NCBI GenBank assembly: GCA_012840925.1
Contig: DUVS01000008.1
Location: 1-64,000, forward strand
Direction of reading: 5' to 3'
From: Bacillota bacterium
GTDB lineage: Bacteria > Bacillota > Limnochordia > Darwinibacteriales > DTU012
DNA: 64,000 bases
How positions within the stretch are numbered: the first letter of the stretch is position 1; every line of letters starts with the position of its first letter. The notes beneath the pieces were generated by a model. That model saw only the letters and a list, made by a program, of their open reading frames with translations, was not told where the DNA came from and searched no databases. This document shows, in pieces, positions 33,140 to 42,770 of this stretch. Made by a program: the position numbers and the translations under genes.

Positions 33140-33517
33140 GTGTTGAATCGCATAATCCTTATTGGGCGGTTGGTCGCAGATCCTCAGTTGCGCTACACAC
33201 AGAGCGGAGTTGCGGTTACATCTTTTACCATCGCTGTCGATCGATCGTTTAGTTCACAAAATGGAGAACGGGAAACGGATTTTATTGACATAGTCACCTG
33301 GCGCAAGCTGGCAGAAACTTGTGCCAATCATCTCAACAAAGGCCGTTTGGTGGCAGTTGAAGGAAGGTTGCAAATCCGTTCCTACGATGATCGTGATGGC
33401 ATCCGCCGCAAAGCTGCGGAAGTAGTGGCTGATCAAGTACAGTTCCTTGATTGGCCCAGCCGTGAATCAGAACCAACAGACCTGCCCGAATCAGGATTTG
33501 ATGATGTTCCATTTTAA
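33140..33517 (+). CDS. ssb: Single-stranded DNA-binding protein
   Basis: MLNRIILIGRLVADPQLRYTQSGVAVTSFTIAVDR; C-terminal acidic tip DDVPF. Confidence 0.97.
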   Translation: MLNRIILIGRLVADPQLRYTQSGVAVTSFTIAVDRSFSSQNGERETDFIDIVTWRKLAETCANHLNKGRLVAVEGRLQIRSYDDRDGIRRKAAEVVADQVQFLDWPSRESEPTDLPESGFDDVPF

Positions 33518-33542
33518 TCAAACAGATTTGGAGGCTGGATAA

Positions 33543-33773
33543 ATGGTCAGAGAAAAAGGCCGCAGAGGCAGGAAGAAGGTCTGTGCCTTTTGTGTTGATA
33601 AAATTGCGCAGGTCGATTACAAAGATGTCGGCCGGTTGCGGAAATATGTAACTGAACGAGGCAAGATCTTACCTCGGCGAATTTCCGGAAACTGCGCGAT
33701 TCATCAACGGCAATTGACAGGCGCCATAAAACGGGCCCGTCAAATGGCATTGATGCCATATACAGTAGAGTAA
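33543..33773 (+). CDS. rpsR: 30S ribosomal protein S18
   Basis: [61 protein letters not shown]. Confidence 0.97.
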   Translation: MVREKGRRGRKKVCAFCVDKIAQVDYKDVGRLRKYVTERGKILPRRISGNCAIHQRQLTGAIKRARQMALMPYTVE

Positions 33774-33777
33774 CGGA

Positions 33778-33803
33778 GGAGCAGCACAGCTGCTCCTTTT
33801 TTT
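33778..33803 (+). terminator. Rho-independent terminator after rpsR
   Basis: GGAGCAGC-ACA-GCTGCTCC followed by T7. Confidence 0.8.
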
Positions 33804-33859
33804 ACCGCAGGAACGGGCGGCAGGACTAAACCTTAAGATGCAGAAGTACAGTATGAGTT

Positions 33860-34837
33860 ATGATTAGGCGGGACGGTGAAGGTTCTTTGAAAACTCGTGC
33901 AGTAACCGAAGGAGCGATGTCGGCTGTAATAATTGTCCTTTTGAGCTGCTTCAATTTCACGTTTGGTTTTGTCGGCCCTCTGATTCCCATACCACTGGCC
34001 ATGGTTGTCTACCGCCATGGATTAAAAGCCGGTATGGCAGTTTCATTTGTTTCAGCGGCAGTTACCTCACTAATCCTTGCATCACCAATCATTGGCCTTG
34101 ATTTGATGATCATCGGCATTCTGGGAATTGCCATCGGATTAGCTGTCAAAGAAGGTTTCAGTTTCACCTACATCTTTATCGTTGGTGTGGGGGCGTCAGT
34201 TATTGCGTCAGTTTTGCGATTGTTCACCTTTTCGCTGATAGCTGGCTATAGCCTGATAGAAGAATTTGCAGTATTATGGGAAGGTGTTAGCCAGCAGGTG
34301 CTTGAGTTTTGGCAAGCTGCGGACATGCCCACGGAGATCATGGCTCAATATACAGAGCTGATAACCAACATGCCCACACTGTTCCAGATGCTGCTGCCCG
34401 TATCGGTTCTGATTTACGGTATCTTTGAGACTGTCATTTGTTTGTTGGGATTGGGTATTGTGTTTAGGCGCTTTGGCGTGTCGCTGCCGCGGATACCCCG
34501 GTTCATCCACTGGAAACTGCCTTGGTACTTCGTTTGGGGATTTATTGCCTGTAAAGCAATGGCAATTATCCTTGCTTATTTTCCCAGTCACATTGTCCAA
34601 GTCATCGTACTTAATCTGGATTTGTTCTTTTCAGGAGCATTCTTTATTCAAGGTTTGGCGATTATGTGGTTTTTCATGACCCAGGCGGAGATCAGCAAGG
34701 TAGTAAGGGTTTTGATTACCGCCGTGGCTTTGGTAACAGGAAATGTGTTGGTTTATTACATCCTCACCATGTTGGGAGTCATGGACACCTGGTTTGACAT
34801 TCGCAAACTCAATAACGCAGGCAAAGGGGGTTACTAA
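33860..34837 (+). CDS. YybS-like / DUF2232 membrane protein
   Basis: Multiple TM segments, GAMSAVIIVLLSCFNF start, position between rpsR and rplI. Confidence 0.8.
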   Translation: MIRRDGEGSLKTRAVTEGAMSAVIIVLLSCFNFTFGFVGPLIPIPLAMVVYRHGLKAGMAVSFVSAAVTSLILASPIIGLDLMIIGILGIAIGLAVKEGFSFTYIFIVGVGASVIASVLRLFTFSLIAGYSLIEEFAVLWEGVSQQVLEFWQAADMPTEIMAQYTELITNMPTLFQMLLPVSVLIYGIFETVICLLGLGIVFRRFGVSLPRIPRFIHWKLPWYFVWGFIACKAMAIILAYFPSHIVQVIVLNLDLFFSGAFFIQGLAIMWFFMTQAEISKVVRVLITAVALVTGNVLVYYILTMLGVMDTWFDIRKLNNAGKGGY

Positions 34838-34838
34838 G

Positions 34839-35285
34839 ATGGAGGTTATCCTTCAGCAAGATGTAAAAGGTTTGGGGAAAAAGGGAGATGTGGTTAACGT
34901 TGCCGATGGTTATGGGCGTAATTTCCTATTACCCCGGGGCTTGGCAGTTCCAGCCACGGCTGGCAATCTTAGACAGGTAGATCTGGAAAAAGAAACTCAG
35001 AAGCAGAAGCGAGAGCGGGAGCTGAAAGAGGCAGAGGAAGTAGCAGCAAGGCTGCAAGGCCAGAAACTACAGATTACCACCAAAGTTGGTGAATCGGGCA
35101 AACTGTTTGGTTCCATCACCAGTCAAGAGATTGCCGAAAGGCTGCAGCGTCAATATAAGGTTGAAATTGACAAGAGGAAAATTGACCTGGAAGAGCCAAT
35201 CAAGAGCGTAGGAAAGCATCCGGTCAAGATTCGGATCCACCCGAAGGTACAGGTGGAAATAATTGTTCAAGTCACAGAAGGTTAA
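34839..35285 (+). CDS. rplI: 50S ribosomal protein L9
   Basis: MEVILQQDVKGLGKKGDVVNVADGYGRNFLLPRGLA. Confidence 0.97.
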   Translation: MEVILQQDVKGLGKKGDVVNVADGYGRNFLLPRGLAVPATAGNLRQVDLEKETQKQKRERELKEAEEVAARLQGQKLQITTKVGESGKLFGSITSQEIAERLQRQYKVEIDKRKIDLEEPIKSVGKHPVKIRIHPKVQVEIIVQVTEG

Positions 35286-35295
35286 GGAGATACGC

Positions 35296-37227
35296 ATGTT
35301 TGGGGAATCGAAAAACAACAGCCTGGATCGGATCAATGCCGATCAACGCAGTATTAATCACAAAATATCCGCTCTGTTTGAACTCCTGAGTGAGCTCCAT
35401 GGTTCAGAACAGTTGATTCTCAAAGCCGGTAAGCTCGATGCCCTACAGCTGATGGATTCCAGCAAGGTTACGGAAAGGCTGGTGGCTCTGGAACGACTGG
35501 TTTATGAAGACCCCACCATTGATCAAGACTATGCAGAGGCAGATCTGGATGAGGTTATCAAAGAACTGGAAGACAATATAGCTCACATGATAGCCAAACA
35601 GACAGTCGAAAAAGAATTGGATGCTAAAGTTGCTGCCCTGATGCAAAAGCGCCATCAGGAATATCTGCAGGAAATACAGGCGGAAGTACTCAAACAGGAA
35701 TTAGGAGCAGATAATGCCCAAACATTAAGGAAGTATGCGCAACTGGAAATGCTGGAGCAAAAGAAGTTGGCTGCGTCAGCCATGGATCTGATGCGGCCGG
35801 CGAAACTGTCTCAAATTGTGGGGCAGCGCAGTGCCTTGAACGCATTGGTGACAAAGCTCAGCTCACCCTTTCCACAGCATATCATCATCTACGGCCCGCC
35901 GGGAGTTGGCAAAACAACGGCAGCCCGCCTGGCCTTGGATTATGCGAAAACCCGCCCCTATACGCCGTTTGCTGAGGACGCACCGTTTGTTGAAGTGGAT
36001 GGTACCACTCTGCGCTGGGATCCACGGGAAGTAACGAATCCGCTATTAGGTTCGGTGCATGATCCTATCTATCAAGGCGCCAGGCGTGATTTGGCAGATG
36101 GGGCTATCCCTGAGCCAAAACTGGGCCTGGTGACAAAAGCCCATGGCGGGGTGCTGTTTATCGATGAAATCGGTGAGCTGGACCCGTTGCTCCAAAACAA
36201 GCTTTTGAAGGTTCTGGAAGATAAGCGGGTGATGTTTGAATCGGCATATTTTGATCCCGATGATCCACGGGTGCCGAAATGGATTCGGAAGTTGTTCACC
36301 GATGGTGCGCCTGCGGATTTAATCCTCATCGGGGCCACCACCAAAGACCCAAGTGAAATAAATCCGGCACTGAGATCTCGCTGTGCCGAGATCTTTTTTG
36401 ATCCGCTGTCGGAAAAAGACATCGAATTGATCGTGGGCTCGGCAGCTGAACGCTTAGGCATCGACCTTGAACACGAACTGTGCAGGATGATTGCGGAATA
36501 TACGATTGAGGGCCGGCAGGCAGTGAGATTGCTGGCCGATGCCTACAGCGCTGCCCTCTTTCGCCATTGTGAAAAGGACGAAGACCCAACCAGCCTGGAA
36601 ATCACAAAGGCAGATCTGCTGTCAGTAATTCAGGCAGCCCGGCTAATCCCGATGAATCACACCAGAGCATCCAAGCAGCCGGAAATTGGCCAGGTTTTCG
36701 GGCTGGGTGTTGCCGGCTTCCTGGGCTCTGTGATTGAAATCGAGGCAGTGGCATTTCCTGCGGCCCAAAAGGGTAAAGGTGTAGTCCGGTTCAATGATAC
36801 TGCCGGAAGTATGGCTAAAGACAGTGTTTTCAATGCCGCTTCTGTGTTCAGGATGTTAACCGGGAAAGAACTGAGCGATTATGATATCCATGTGAATGTG
36901 GTCGGTGGAGGGAATATCGACGGGCCCTCGGCTGGAGTGGCTGTTTTGTTGGCAATTTATTCTGCCGTTAAACAAGTACCTATGCCTCAAGATATCGCCA
37001 TTACCGGTGAGATATCGATACGCGGCAAGATTAAACCGGTTGGAGGCATCCCCGAAAAAATCTATGGCGCTAAAAGAGCAGGTATCCGCCGGGTCTATAT
37101 TCCGAAAGCCAATTTGGACGGCATTGTAAACCGCGATTACGGCCTGGAGATTATTGGTGTGGCCCATGTCAATGAACTGATGGCCCATTTTTTTCCAAAC
37201 TCGCTGCTGGGAAGTGAGGTGGGATAA
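35296..37227 (+). CDS. lonC: Lon-family ATP-dependent protease (LonC-type)
   Basis: Walker A YGPPGVGKTTAARL; Lon Ser motif GGNIDGPSAGVAVLLAI and Lys motif GKIKPVGGIPEKIYGA. Confidence 0.88.
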   Translation: MFGESKNNSLDRINADQRSINHKISALFELLSELHGSEQLILKAGKLDALQLMDSSKVTERLVALERLVYEDPTIDQDYAEADLDEVIKELEDNIAHMIAKQTVEKELDAKVAALMQKRHQEYLQEIQAEVLKQELGADNAQTLRKYAQLEMLEQKKLAASAMDLMRPAKLSQIVGQRSALNALVTKLSSPFPQHIIIYGPPGVGKTTAARLALDYAKTRPYTPFAEDAPFVEVDGTTLRWDPREVTNPLLGSVHDPIYQGARRDLADGAIPEPKLGLVTKAHGGVLFIDEIGELDPLLQNKLLKVLEDKRVMFESAYFDPDDPRVPKWIRKLFTDGAPADLILIGATTKDPSEINPALRSRCAEIFFDPLSEKDIELIVGSAAERLGIDLEHELCRMIAEYTIEGRQAVRLLADAYSAALFRHCEKDEDPTSLEITKADLLSVIQAARLIPMNHTRASKQPEIGQVFGLGVAGFLGSVIEIEAVAFPAAQKGKGVVRFNDTAGSMAKDSVFNAASVFRMLTGKELSDYDIHVNVVGGGNIDGPSAGVAVLLAIYSAVKQVPMPQDIAITGEISIRGKIKPVGGIPEKIYGAKRAGIRRVYIPKANLDGIVNRDYGLEIIGVAHVNELMAHFFPNSLLGSEVG

Positions 37228-38091
37228 ATGGAGTTGTTGGGAGTGATCGGCAATCCCATTGCCCACTCTCTATCTCCGGTTATGCACAATACAGCTTTGG
37301 CAGCTGCCGGGAAGAAAGCAGTCTATCTACCCTTTTTGGTGAAACATGAAGAACTCGCTCAAGCCATTTACGGAGCCCAGGCTTTAGGGTTCACAGGCCT
37401 TAATGTAACGATACCTTTTAAGGAGCAGGTCCTGCCTTACCTTACCGAGCTAACTCCTGAGGCAGAGGTGATCAAATCGGTAAACACAATTGCTTTCATC
37501 GCGGATCGGATTGTGGGGCACACCACTGATGGGATCGGCTTTATTGCAGCTGCCAAACATGAATTGAATTTTGATTTCATCAGGAAAACCGTGCTGGTCA
37601 TTGGCGCCGGCGGTGCAGCCAGGGCCATCGTTGCCCAGCTTTTGGCACACCAATGCCGTGTTTACATCACCAACCGGACTGATCACCGGGCCCGGGCCCT
37701 TCTTACCCTTGGAGATAACGCTCGAGAGCAAATGACAGTTGTGCCAATGCAGCTGGAAAGCTTAAGGGAAATCATGGATCAAGTGGAAGTAGTGATCAAT
37801 ACTACTTCTGTGGGCATGGCTAAACCAGCAGCACCAACTTCCAGCAACTCACAGGATCAAACCCAGGTACCTATACCAGCCGAGTTGTTATTACCGCAGC
37901 ATCTTGTCATTGATATCATCTATAATCCAAAACAGACCTTGTTTTTGGAGATGGCCAGCCAAAGGGGCTGCCGCATCCAAAATGGTGTGGGAATGCTGGT
38001 TTGGCAGGCTGTTAAAGCGTGGGAATTCTGGTGGGGTATCACTCCACCTCTCGACAAAATGTATCAGGCTGTGAAAGCCTCACTATCATAA
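37228..38091 (+). CDS. aroE: Shikimate dehydrogenase
   Basis: GVIGNPIAHSLSPVMHN, GLNVTIPFKEQV, GAGGAARAI. Confidence 0.96.
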   Translation: MELLGVIGNPIAHSLSPVMHNTALAAAGKKAVYLPFLVKHEELAQAIYGAQALGFTGLNVTIPFKEQVLPYLTELTPEAEVIKSVNTIAFIADRIVGHTTDGIGFIAAAKHELNFDFIRKTVLVIGAGGAARAIVAQLLAHQCRVYITNRTDHRARALLTLGDNAREQMTVVPMQLESLREIMDQVEVVINTTSVGMAKPAAPTSSNSQDQTQVPIPAELLLPQHLVIDIIYNPKQTLFLEMASQRGCRIQNGVGMLVWQAVKAWEFWWGITPPLDKMYQAVKASLS

Positions 38092-38122
38092 GCGTTGATG
38101 CTTAAAGACAGTGAGGCTTTTT
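38076..38122. terminator. Terminator between convergent aroE and galK
   Basis: AAGCCTCACT ... AGTGAGGCTTTTT with an internal TAAGC/GCTTA stem. Confidence 0.7.
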
Positions 38123-38159
38123 GCTGAGGTTATTGCGGGATGAAACTCTGATCATATGT

Positions 38160-39320
38160 TCACGCCAGCAGCTGGGCGCCTTCGCTGGCATTGAAAACGT
38201 AGATCCGGGGCTGTAAGCCTGTCTGGTGCGGATAATGTTCCAGTACAACAGCCTTAAGCTGGTCAATAGAGTGATCAGCAACCAGAGATACGGTGCACCC
38301 TCCAAACCCGGCACCGGTCATCCGCGAACCATAGGTTCCTGGAACACTTTGGGCCAACTCAACCAGAAGGTCCAGTTCTTTACAGCTTACCTCGTAGTCA
38401 TCCCTGAGGCTGGTATGGGATTGGTTCATCAGCTGCCCAAACTCTTGCAGCTTGCCTGCGGCCAGGAATTTTACCGCATCAAGAACCCGTTGATTTTCCG
38501 TAATCACGTGCCGTGCCCGTTTGCGTAAATCGAGCGGTAGCTTTTCAACTAAATCGAGGTTCATGACACTGACATCACGTAACGCCCTGATGTGGGGTAA
38601 GTCCTTTTTCAGCTCTTCTACCGCTTTTTCACACTGGCTGCGCCGGAGATTGTACTCGGAACTGACCAGGCCCCGCTTGACTCCGCTGTCAATTACCACA
38701 ACGCTGGCCTGGTTTACTGCAAAAGGCGCCGGCACTAAATCATAGTCCAGCGATCGGCAGTCCAGAAACAGCACATGCCCTTGTTTTCCCAGCATGGATA
38801 TGAACTGATCCATAATGCCGCAGTTAACGCCCACGAACTCATTTTCAGCTCGCTGAGCCAGTTTGATCAGTTCCACCGCTCCGGTGTCCAAACCATTGAG
38901 ACTACGGATCAGTAAAGCACTGCCCACTTCCAGGGCCGCGGATGAGGACAAACCTGCCCCTTGAGGAACATTCCCGGTCAGGACGATATTCATACCCTTT
39001 AGTGGTGTGAATTCAAGGAATTTGGCGCAAACACCGCGGATATAATTGGTCCAGGTAGCAGCGGTGCTGCGTTCCAGATCCTGAAGGGAGAACCGGTCAC
39101 CGCTTTGAAAATCCAAGGAATAGAGATGGACCTCCTGATCGTTTCTCAGTGATCCAGCAAGCATGATTTGGGCATCAATTGCCATTGGCAGCACATAGCC
39201 GTCGTTGTAGTCGGTATGTTCACCGATAAGGTTCACTCGTCCCGGAGCTCTGACCACAATCGGTTCATCAGCGATGGGGAAGCGGCGGCGAAAAGCCTCA
39301 GCCATTTCACGGGCATTCAT
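38160..39320 (-). CDS. galK: Galactokinase
   Basis: VRAPGRVNLIGEHTDYNDGYVLPMAI, GAGLSSSAALEV, MTGAGFGGCTV. Confidence 0.96.
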   Translation of the reverse strand: MNAREMAEAFRRRFPIADEPIVVRAPGRVNLIGEHTDYNDGYVLPMAIDAQIMLAGSLRNDQEVHLYSLDFQSGDRFSLQDLERSTAATWTNYIRGVCAKFLEFTPLKGMNIVLTGNVPQGAGLSSSAALEVGSALLIRSLNGLDTGAVELIKLAQRAENEFVGVNCGIMDQFISMLGKQGHVLFLDCRSLDYDLVPAPFAVNQASVVVIDSGVKRGLVSSEYNLRRSQCEKAVEELKKDLPHIRALRDVSVMNLDLVEKLPLDLRKRARHVITENQRVLDAVKFLAAGKLQEFGQLMNQSHTSLRDDYEVSCKELDLLVELAQSVPGTYGSRMTGAGFGGCTVSLVADHSIDQLKAVVLEHYPHQTGLQPRIYVFNASEGAQLLA

Positions 39321-40285
39321 TTTTTTACACCTCGCAATCGGTCGGCCTGTTCTTCAGGGCTCATGTCGGTAATGAACGTACCGGCACCGGATTCGACACC
39401 GGCCAGATACTTCAGTTTGGTCTCGGTACGGTTAAACGGGTAGAATTCAAAGTGAAAATGATACTCGGGATAATCGCCCTTGGTTGGGGTTTGATGTAAT
39501 ACCATAATGTACGGAAGGGTAAAGCCGAACAGCTGATCGTACCGGGTAATAAGTTCTTTGAGCAGATACGCCAGATCAGTCCTTTCTTGATCGGTCAAAT
39601 CAGGCAGTGAACCAACATGGCGTTTGGCAATCAGATGGACTTCATATGGAAAACGGGCATAAAAGGGTACCAGCGCCGTAAAAGAGTCGTTGTCACAGAC
39701 GATTCTCACCTGGTCGGCATACTCCCGTTTGAGAATATCGCAGTAAAGGCAAGTGCCATGCTTGGCATAGTGCTGTTTTGCCGCAGTAAGCTCTTGTTTT
39801 GGTATTGGTGGAATAAAAGGAAGAGCATAAATCTGTCCATGGGGGTGGTGTAAGGTTACACCCACCGCTTCGCCGCGGTTCTCGAAAATAAAGACATACT
39901 CGATACCCGGTTTGGATCCCAGTTCCTGGTAGCGATCTGTCCAGACTTGAATCAGGTTATGAATATGCCCGGCGGTAGCTTCGCCCAAGGTCATGTGATG
40001 GTTGGGAGAATAACAAATGACTTCGCAAATACCCTCTGCTGGAGCAACCGGATATAAATCGGAGGATGCTACATCCATTCCCGGCGGCGGTGTCTTCAAA
40101 GAAGGAAATTTGTTTTCAAATACCACAATCTCATAATCCTCAGCAGGGATTTCAGTTGGAAACGCACCAGGCCTGGTCGGACACAGGGGACAAAACTCTT
40201 TCGGTGGTTTAAAGGTTCGATGCTGACGATGGGTGGCAACAATTACCCATTGCATCAGTTGAGGATTCCAGCGCAGTTCAGACAT
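39317..40285 (-). CDS. galT: Galactose-1-phosphate uridylyltransferase
   Basis: GVTLHHPHGQIYALPFIPP, CPLCP, PEYHFHFEFYPF. Confidence 0.95.
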   Translation of the reverse strand: MSELRWNPQLMQWVIVATHRQHRTFKPPKEFCPLCPTRPGAFPTEIPAEDYEIVVFENKFPSLKTPPPGMDVASSDLYPVAPAEGICEVICYSPNHHMTLGEATAGHIHNLIQVWTDRYQELGSKPGIEYVFIFENRGEAVGVTLHHPHGQIYALPFIPPIPKQELTAAKQHYAKHGTCLYCDILKREYADQVRIVCDNDSFTALVPFYARFPYEVHLIAKRHVGSLPDLTDQERTDLAYLLKELITRYDQLFGFTLPYIMVLHQTPTKGDYPEYHFHFEFYPFNRTETKLKYLAGVESGAGTFITDMSPEEQADRLRGVKK

Positions 40286-40288
40286 GGT

Positions 40289-40381
40289 TTATTTCTCCTT
40301 TTTCTTGGTAAAAGTATAGAAGATAATGTAACGGCCATCTTCTTTTTTCTTGACGGTCTTCTGCATTTTTGTCTTTTTCAT
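40289..40381 (-). CDS. Small basic protein of 30 aa upstream of galT (absent from ORF track)
   Basis: MKKTKMQKTVKKKEDGRYIIFYTFTKKKEK; AAAGGGGG RBS, 3-nt gap to galT. Confidence 0.6.
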   Translation of the reverse strand: MKKTKMQKTVKKKEDGRYIIFYTFTKKKEK

Positions 40382-40603
40382 TTGCTAGCCCCCTTTACTT
40401 CGCATGTCTTAACTTAAGTTCAGGATTGCGATCAGCTTGAGGTGATATTTTTAGCTTTCTTCTACATAGTATTTAGTGGTTCCTTCAAGAAAATGCCAAC
40501 AACTAACAGGAGCAGAGCGTGTCAAATCCGAATAATGCTAGAGGTACACAAATAGCGGGAATGAAACGAAACAGGTATTCAGTGAAGTGTAGAGGGAGGA
40601 TAA

Positions 40604-41695
40604 TTGATGTCTAGGTTGCGTGTAGGGGTTATTTTCGGCGGCCGGTCCGGAGAACATGAGGTTTCATTGATGTCTGCAAAGTCCGTGATCTCTGCCCTTG
40701 ATCCCCAAAAATATGAAATCATACCCCTGGCCATTGATCAAAGTGGCAGATGGCTCCTGCCCAATGAAGCGGTTAAAGTGCTCGATGCAGCAGTGGTGCC
40801 AAAGTTGTCAGTTGACAACCCTGTGATGGAATCCGGGCAGCTGCCTTTGGTTCCCGATCCTAATGCCAAGACACCTTTTTTGGATGTGATCTTTCCTGTC
40901 CTCCACGGCCCCCATGGTGAAGACGGGACAATCCAGGGGCTGTTGGAGCTGGCCAATATTGCTTATGTGGGAGCCGGCGTGTTGGGTTCGGCCGTTTCCA
41001 TGGATAAAGCTATGATGCGCACAGTCTTTGCCCAGGCGGGTCTGCCTGTGGTTAAATGGGAGACAATTATTCGCAGTCACTGGGAACGGGATCCAAACCA
41101 GATCATTGCCCTGATCGAAACGGAAATTGGTTATCCGTGCTTTGTCAAACCGGCCAATCTCGGTTCCAGTGTGGGTATCACTAAAGCACGCAGCCGTGAG
41201 CAGCTCATCGAGGCTGTCACCTTGGCCTGTGAATTTGATCGCCGGGTGGTTGTGGAGGAGGCGCTGAACAGGCCCCGGGAAATCGAGTGCAGTGTACTGG
41301 GGAATGATGATCCCATCGTATCGGTCCCTGGAGAAATAATTCCCGGGAATGAGTTTTATGATTATGAAGATAAATACATCAACGACAGATCACAGCTGGT
41401 TATTCCAGCCGAAGTCACCCCCGAGCAAAGACGGCTGCTGGAAGAGTGTTCCATTAAGGCTTTCAAGGCGGTAGACTGCGCTGGTATGGCGAGGGTGGAT
41501 TTCTTCATTACCGAGTATCAAGAAGTGATTATCAATGAAATCAACACTATTCCAGGTTTTACCAGGATTTCGATGTATCCGAAACTGTGGGAGGCATCAG
41601 GGATTGGCTACCGTGAGCTTTTGGATCGCCTGATCGAACTAGCCCTGGAGCGCCACGAAGATCGAAAACGCCGGCGCATTTCATTCAAGCCTTGA
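40604..41695 (+). CDS. ddl: D-alanine--D-alanine ligase
   Basis: [46 protein letters not shown]. Confidence 0.96.
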   Translation: MMSRLRVGVIFGGRSGEHEVSLMSAKSVISALDPQKYEIIPLAIDQSGRWLLPNEAVKVLDAAVVPKLSVDNPVMESGQLPLVPDPNAKTPFLDVIFPVLHGPHGEDGTIQGLLELANIAYVGAGVLGSAVSMDKAMMRTVFAQAGLPVVKWETIIRSHWERDPNQIIALIETEIGYPCFVKPANLGSSVGITKARSREQLIEAVTLACEFDRRVVVEEALNRPREIECSVLGNDDPIVSVPGEIIPGNEFYDYEDKYINDRSQLVIPAEVTPEQRRLLEECSIKAFKAVDCAGMARVDFFITEYQEVIINEINTIPGFTRISMYPKLWEASGIGYRELLDRLIELALERHEDRKRRRISFKP

Positions 41696-42692
41696 CCGAC
41701 CAGTTGTAAATTGGATAGAGGACATTCCAGAGCCGGTACTGCCAAGGCCGGTAGATTAAATCAAACTCACCCAGATAGGTGTAGGGTTCGACCGGGAAAC
41801 TGAACAGACGAGTATCTAAACTCGTCTGTTTGGTTGTTAGCAGCGTATCGATGATCTCGTAATTTTTGTAGCCTGCTTTAGCGGCCCACTCCATGATTGC
41901 CAGGTGCAAAAAAGACTCGGGATACAAACCCAGGTGACGCTGCCGGTAAACAGTATACAGGCTGTAGCAAGTACTGCCGAAGGTGATCAAGAGGCTGGTG
42001 CCGATGACATAGTTTTTTTGCTTGACTAGAAAGAGGTACACCCCATATTCCTGCAGTAAATCCCACATCCGCTGGTAATAACTGAAGGTCCGGACTTTGA
42101 TTTCTGTAAGCTCACTGTACTCCAACAGCAGCGCATAAAAGATTTTCAGTCTATCCATGGACGAGCTCCATTCCACGCTGAGTCTGTTGGCTTTGCCCAC
42201 ATTCTTGATTAACGTAATGTGGGATCGGTTCTGGTAAGGCAGGTGAATCCGGTAAACCTGGGTCAACTGAAGGCTTTTCTGGGGATGAACCTTATCGACC
42301 TGCTTGAAGCCTAGTTGAAGCAATTTTTGGTGAGCCCGGCTTGCCAGCCGGGGCAGCGCCGGGTCAATCTTGAGAAAGACGGCATTGACAGATTGGGCAA
42401 GGGCTGAGATTTTCCCGAAGAGGAACTCAAGCAGACGGTCATCATCAAAGTACATTACCGGGCCCCGGGGAGCATAAAGCAAGGAATAGTCATTGTACAA
42501 CTGATGATTCAGCAAAGTAACTGCGGCAACAACGCGGACCTTTTCGTACACGATCAGCCGCAGCGGCTGCCAGCCAAAAGTCTTTTTCAGTTCTCCCCAG
42601 GGATAGGATTGAAACAGGTGGCCGTAAGGATGGGTTAAAATGTGGTTGTCGTAATCGTGATCCTGTTGGTCTATAATCCTGCAGGTAAACAT
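41685..42692 (-). CDS. FemAB/FemX-like peptidoglycan bridge aminoacyltransferase (GNAT fold)
   Basis: QSYPWGELKKTFGWQPLRLIVYE, YAPRGPVMYFDD, IDPAL; start MFTCRIID preferred. Confidence 0.8.
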   Translation of the reverse strand: MFTCRIIDQQDHDYDNHILTHPYGHLFQSYPWGELKKTFGWQPLRLIVYEKVRVVAAVTLLNHQLYNDYSLLYAPRGPVMYFDDDRLLEFLFGKISALAQSVNAVFLKIDPALPRLASRAHQKLLQLGFKQVDKVHPQKSLQLTQVYRIHLPYQNRSHITLIKNVGKANRLSVEWSSSMDRLKIFYALLLEYSELTEIKVRTFSYYQRMWDLLQEYGVYLFLVKQKNYVIGTSLLITFGSTCYSLYTVYRQRHLGLYPESFLHLAIMEWAAKAGYKNYEIIDTLLTTKQTSLDTRLFSFPVEPYTYLGEFDLIYRPWQYRLWNVLYPIYNWSVKA

Positions 42693-42770
42693 ATTCCCGC
42701 CTCCTCCCCACATTTTATGCAACAGGAATTGAGCAGGCTAATGTGGTATTAGTATCCAGGAGGATTCACC

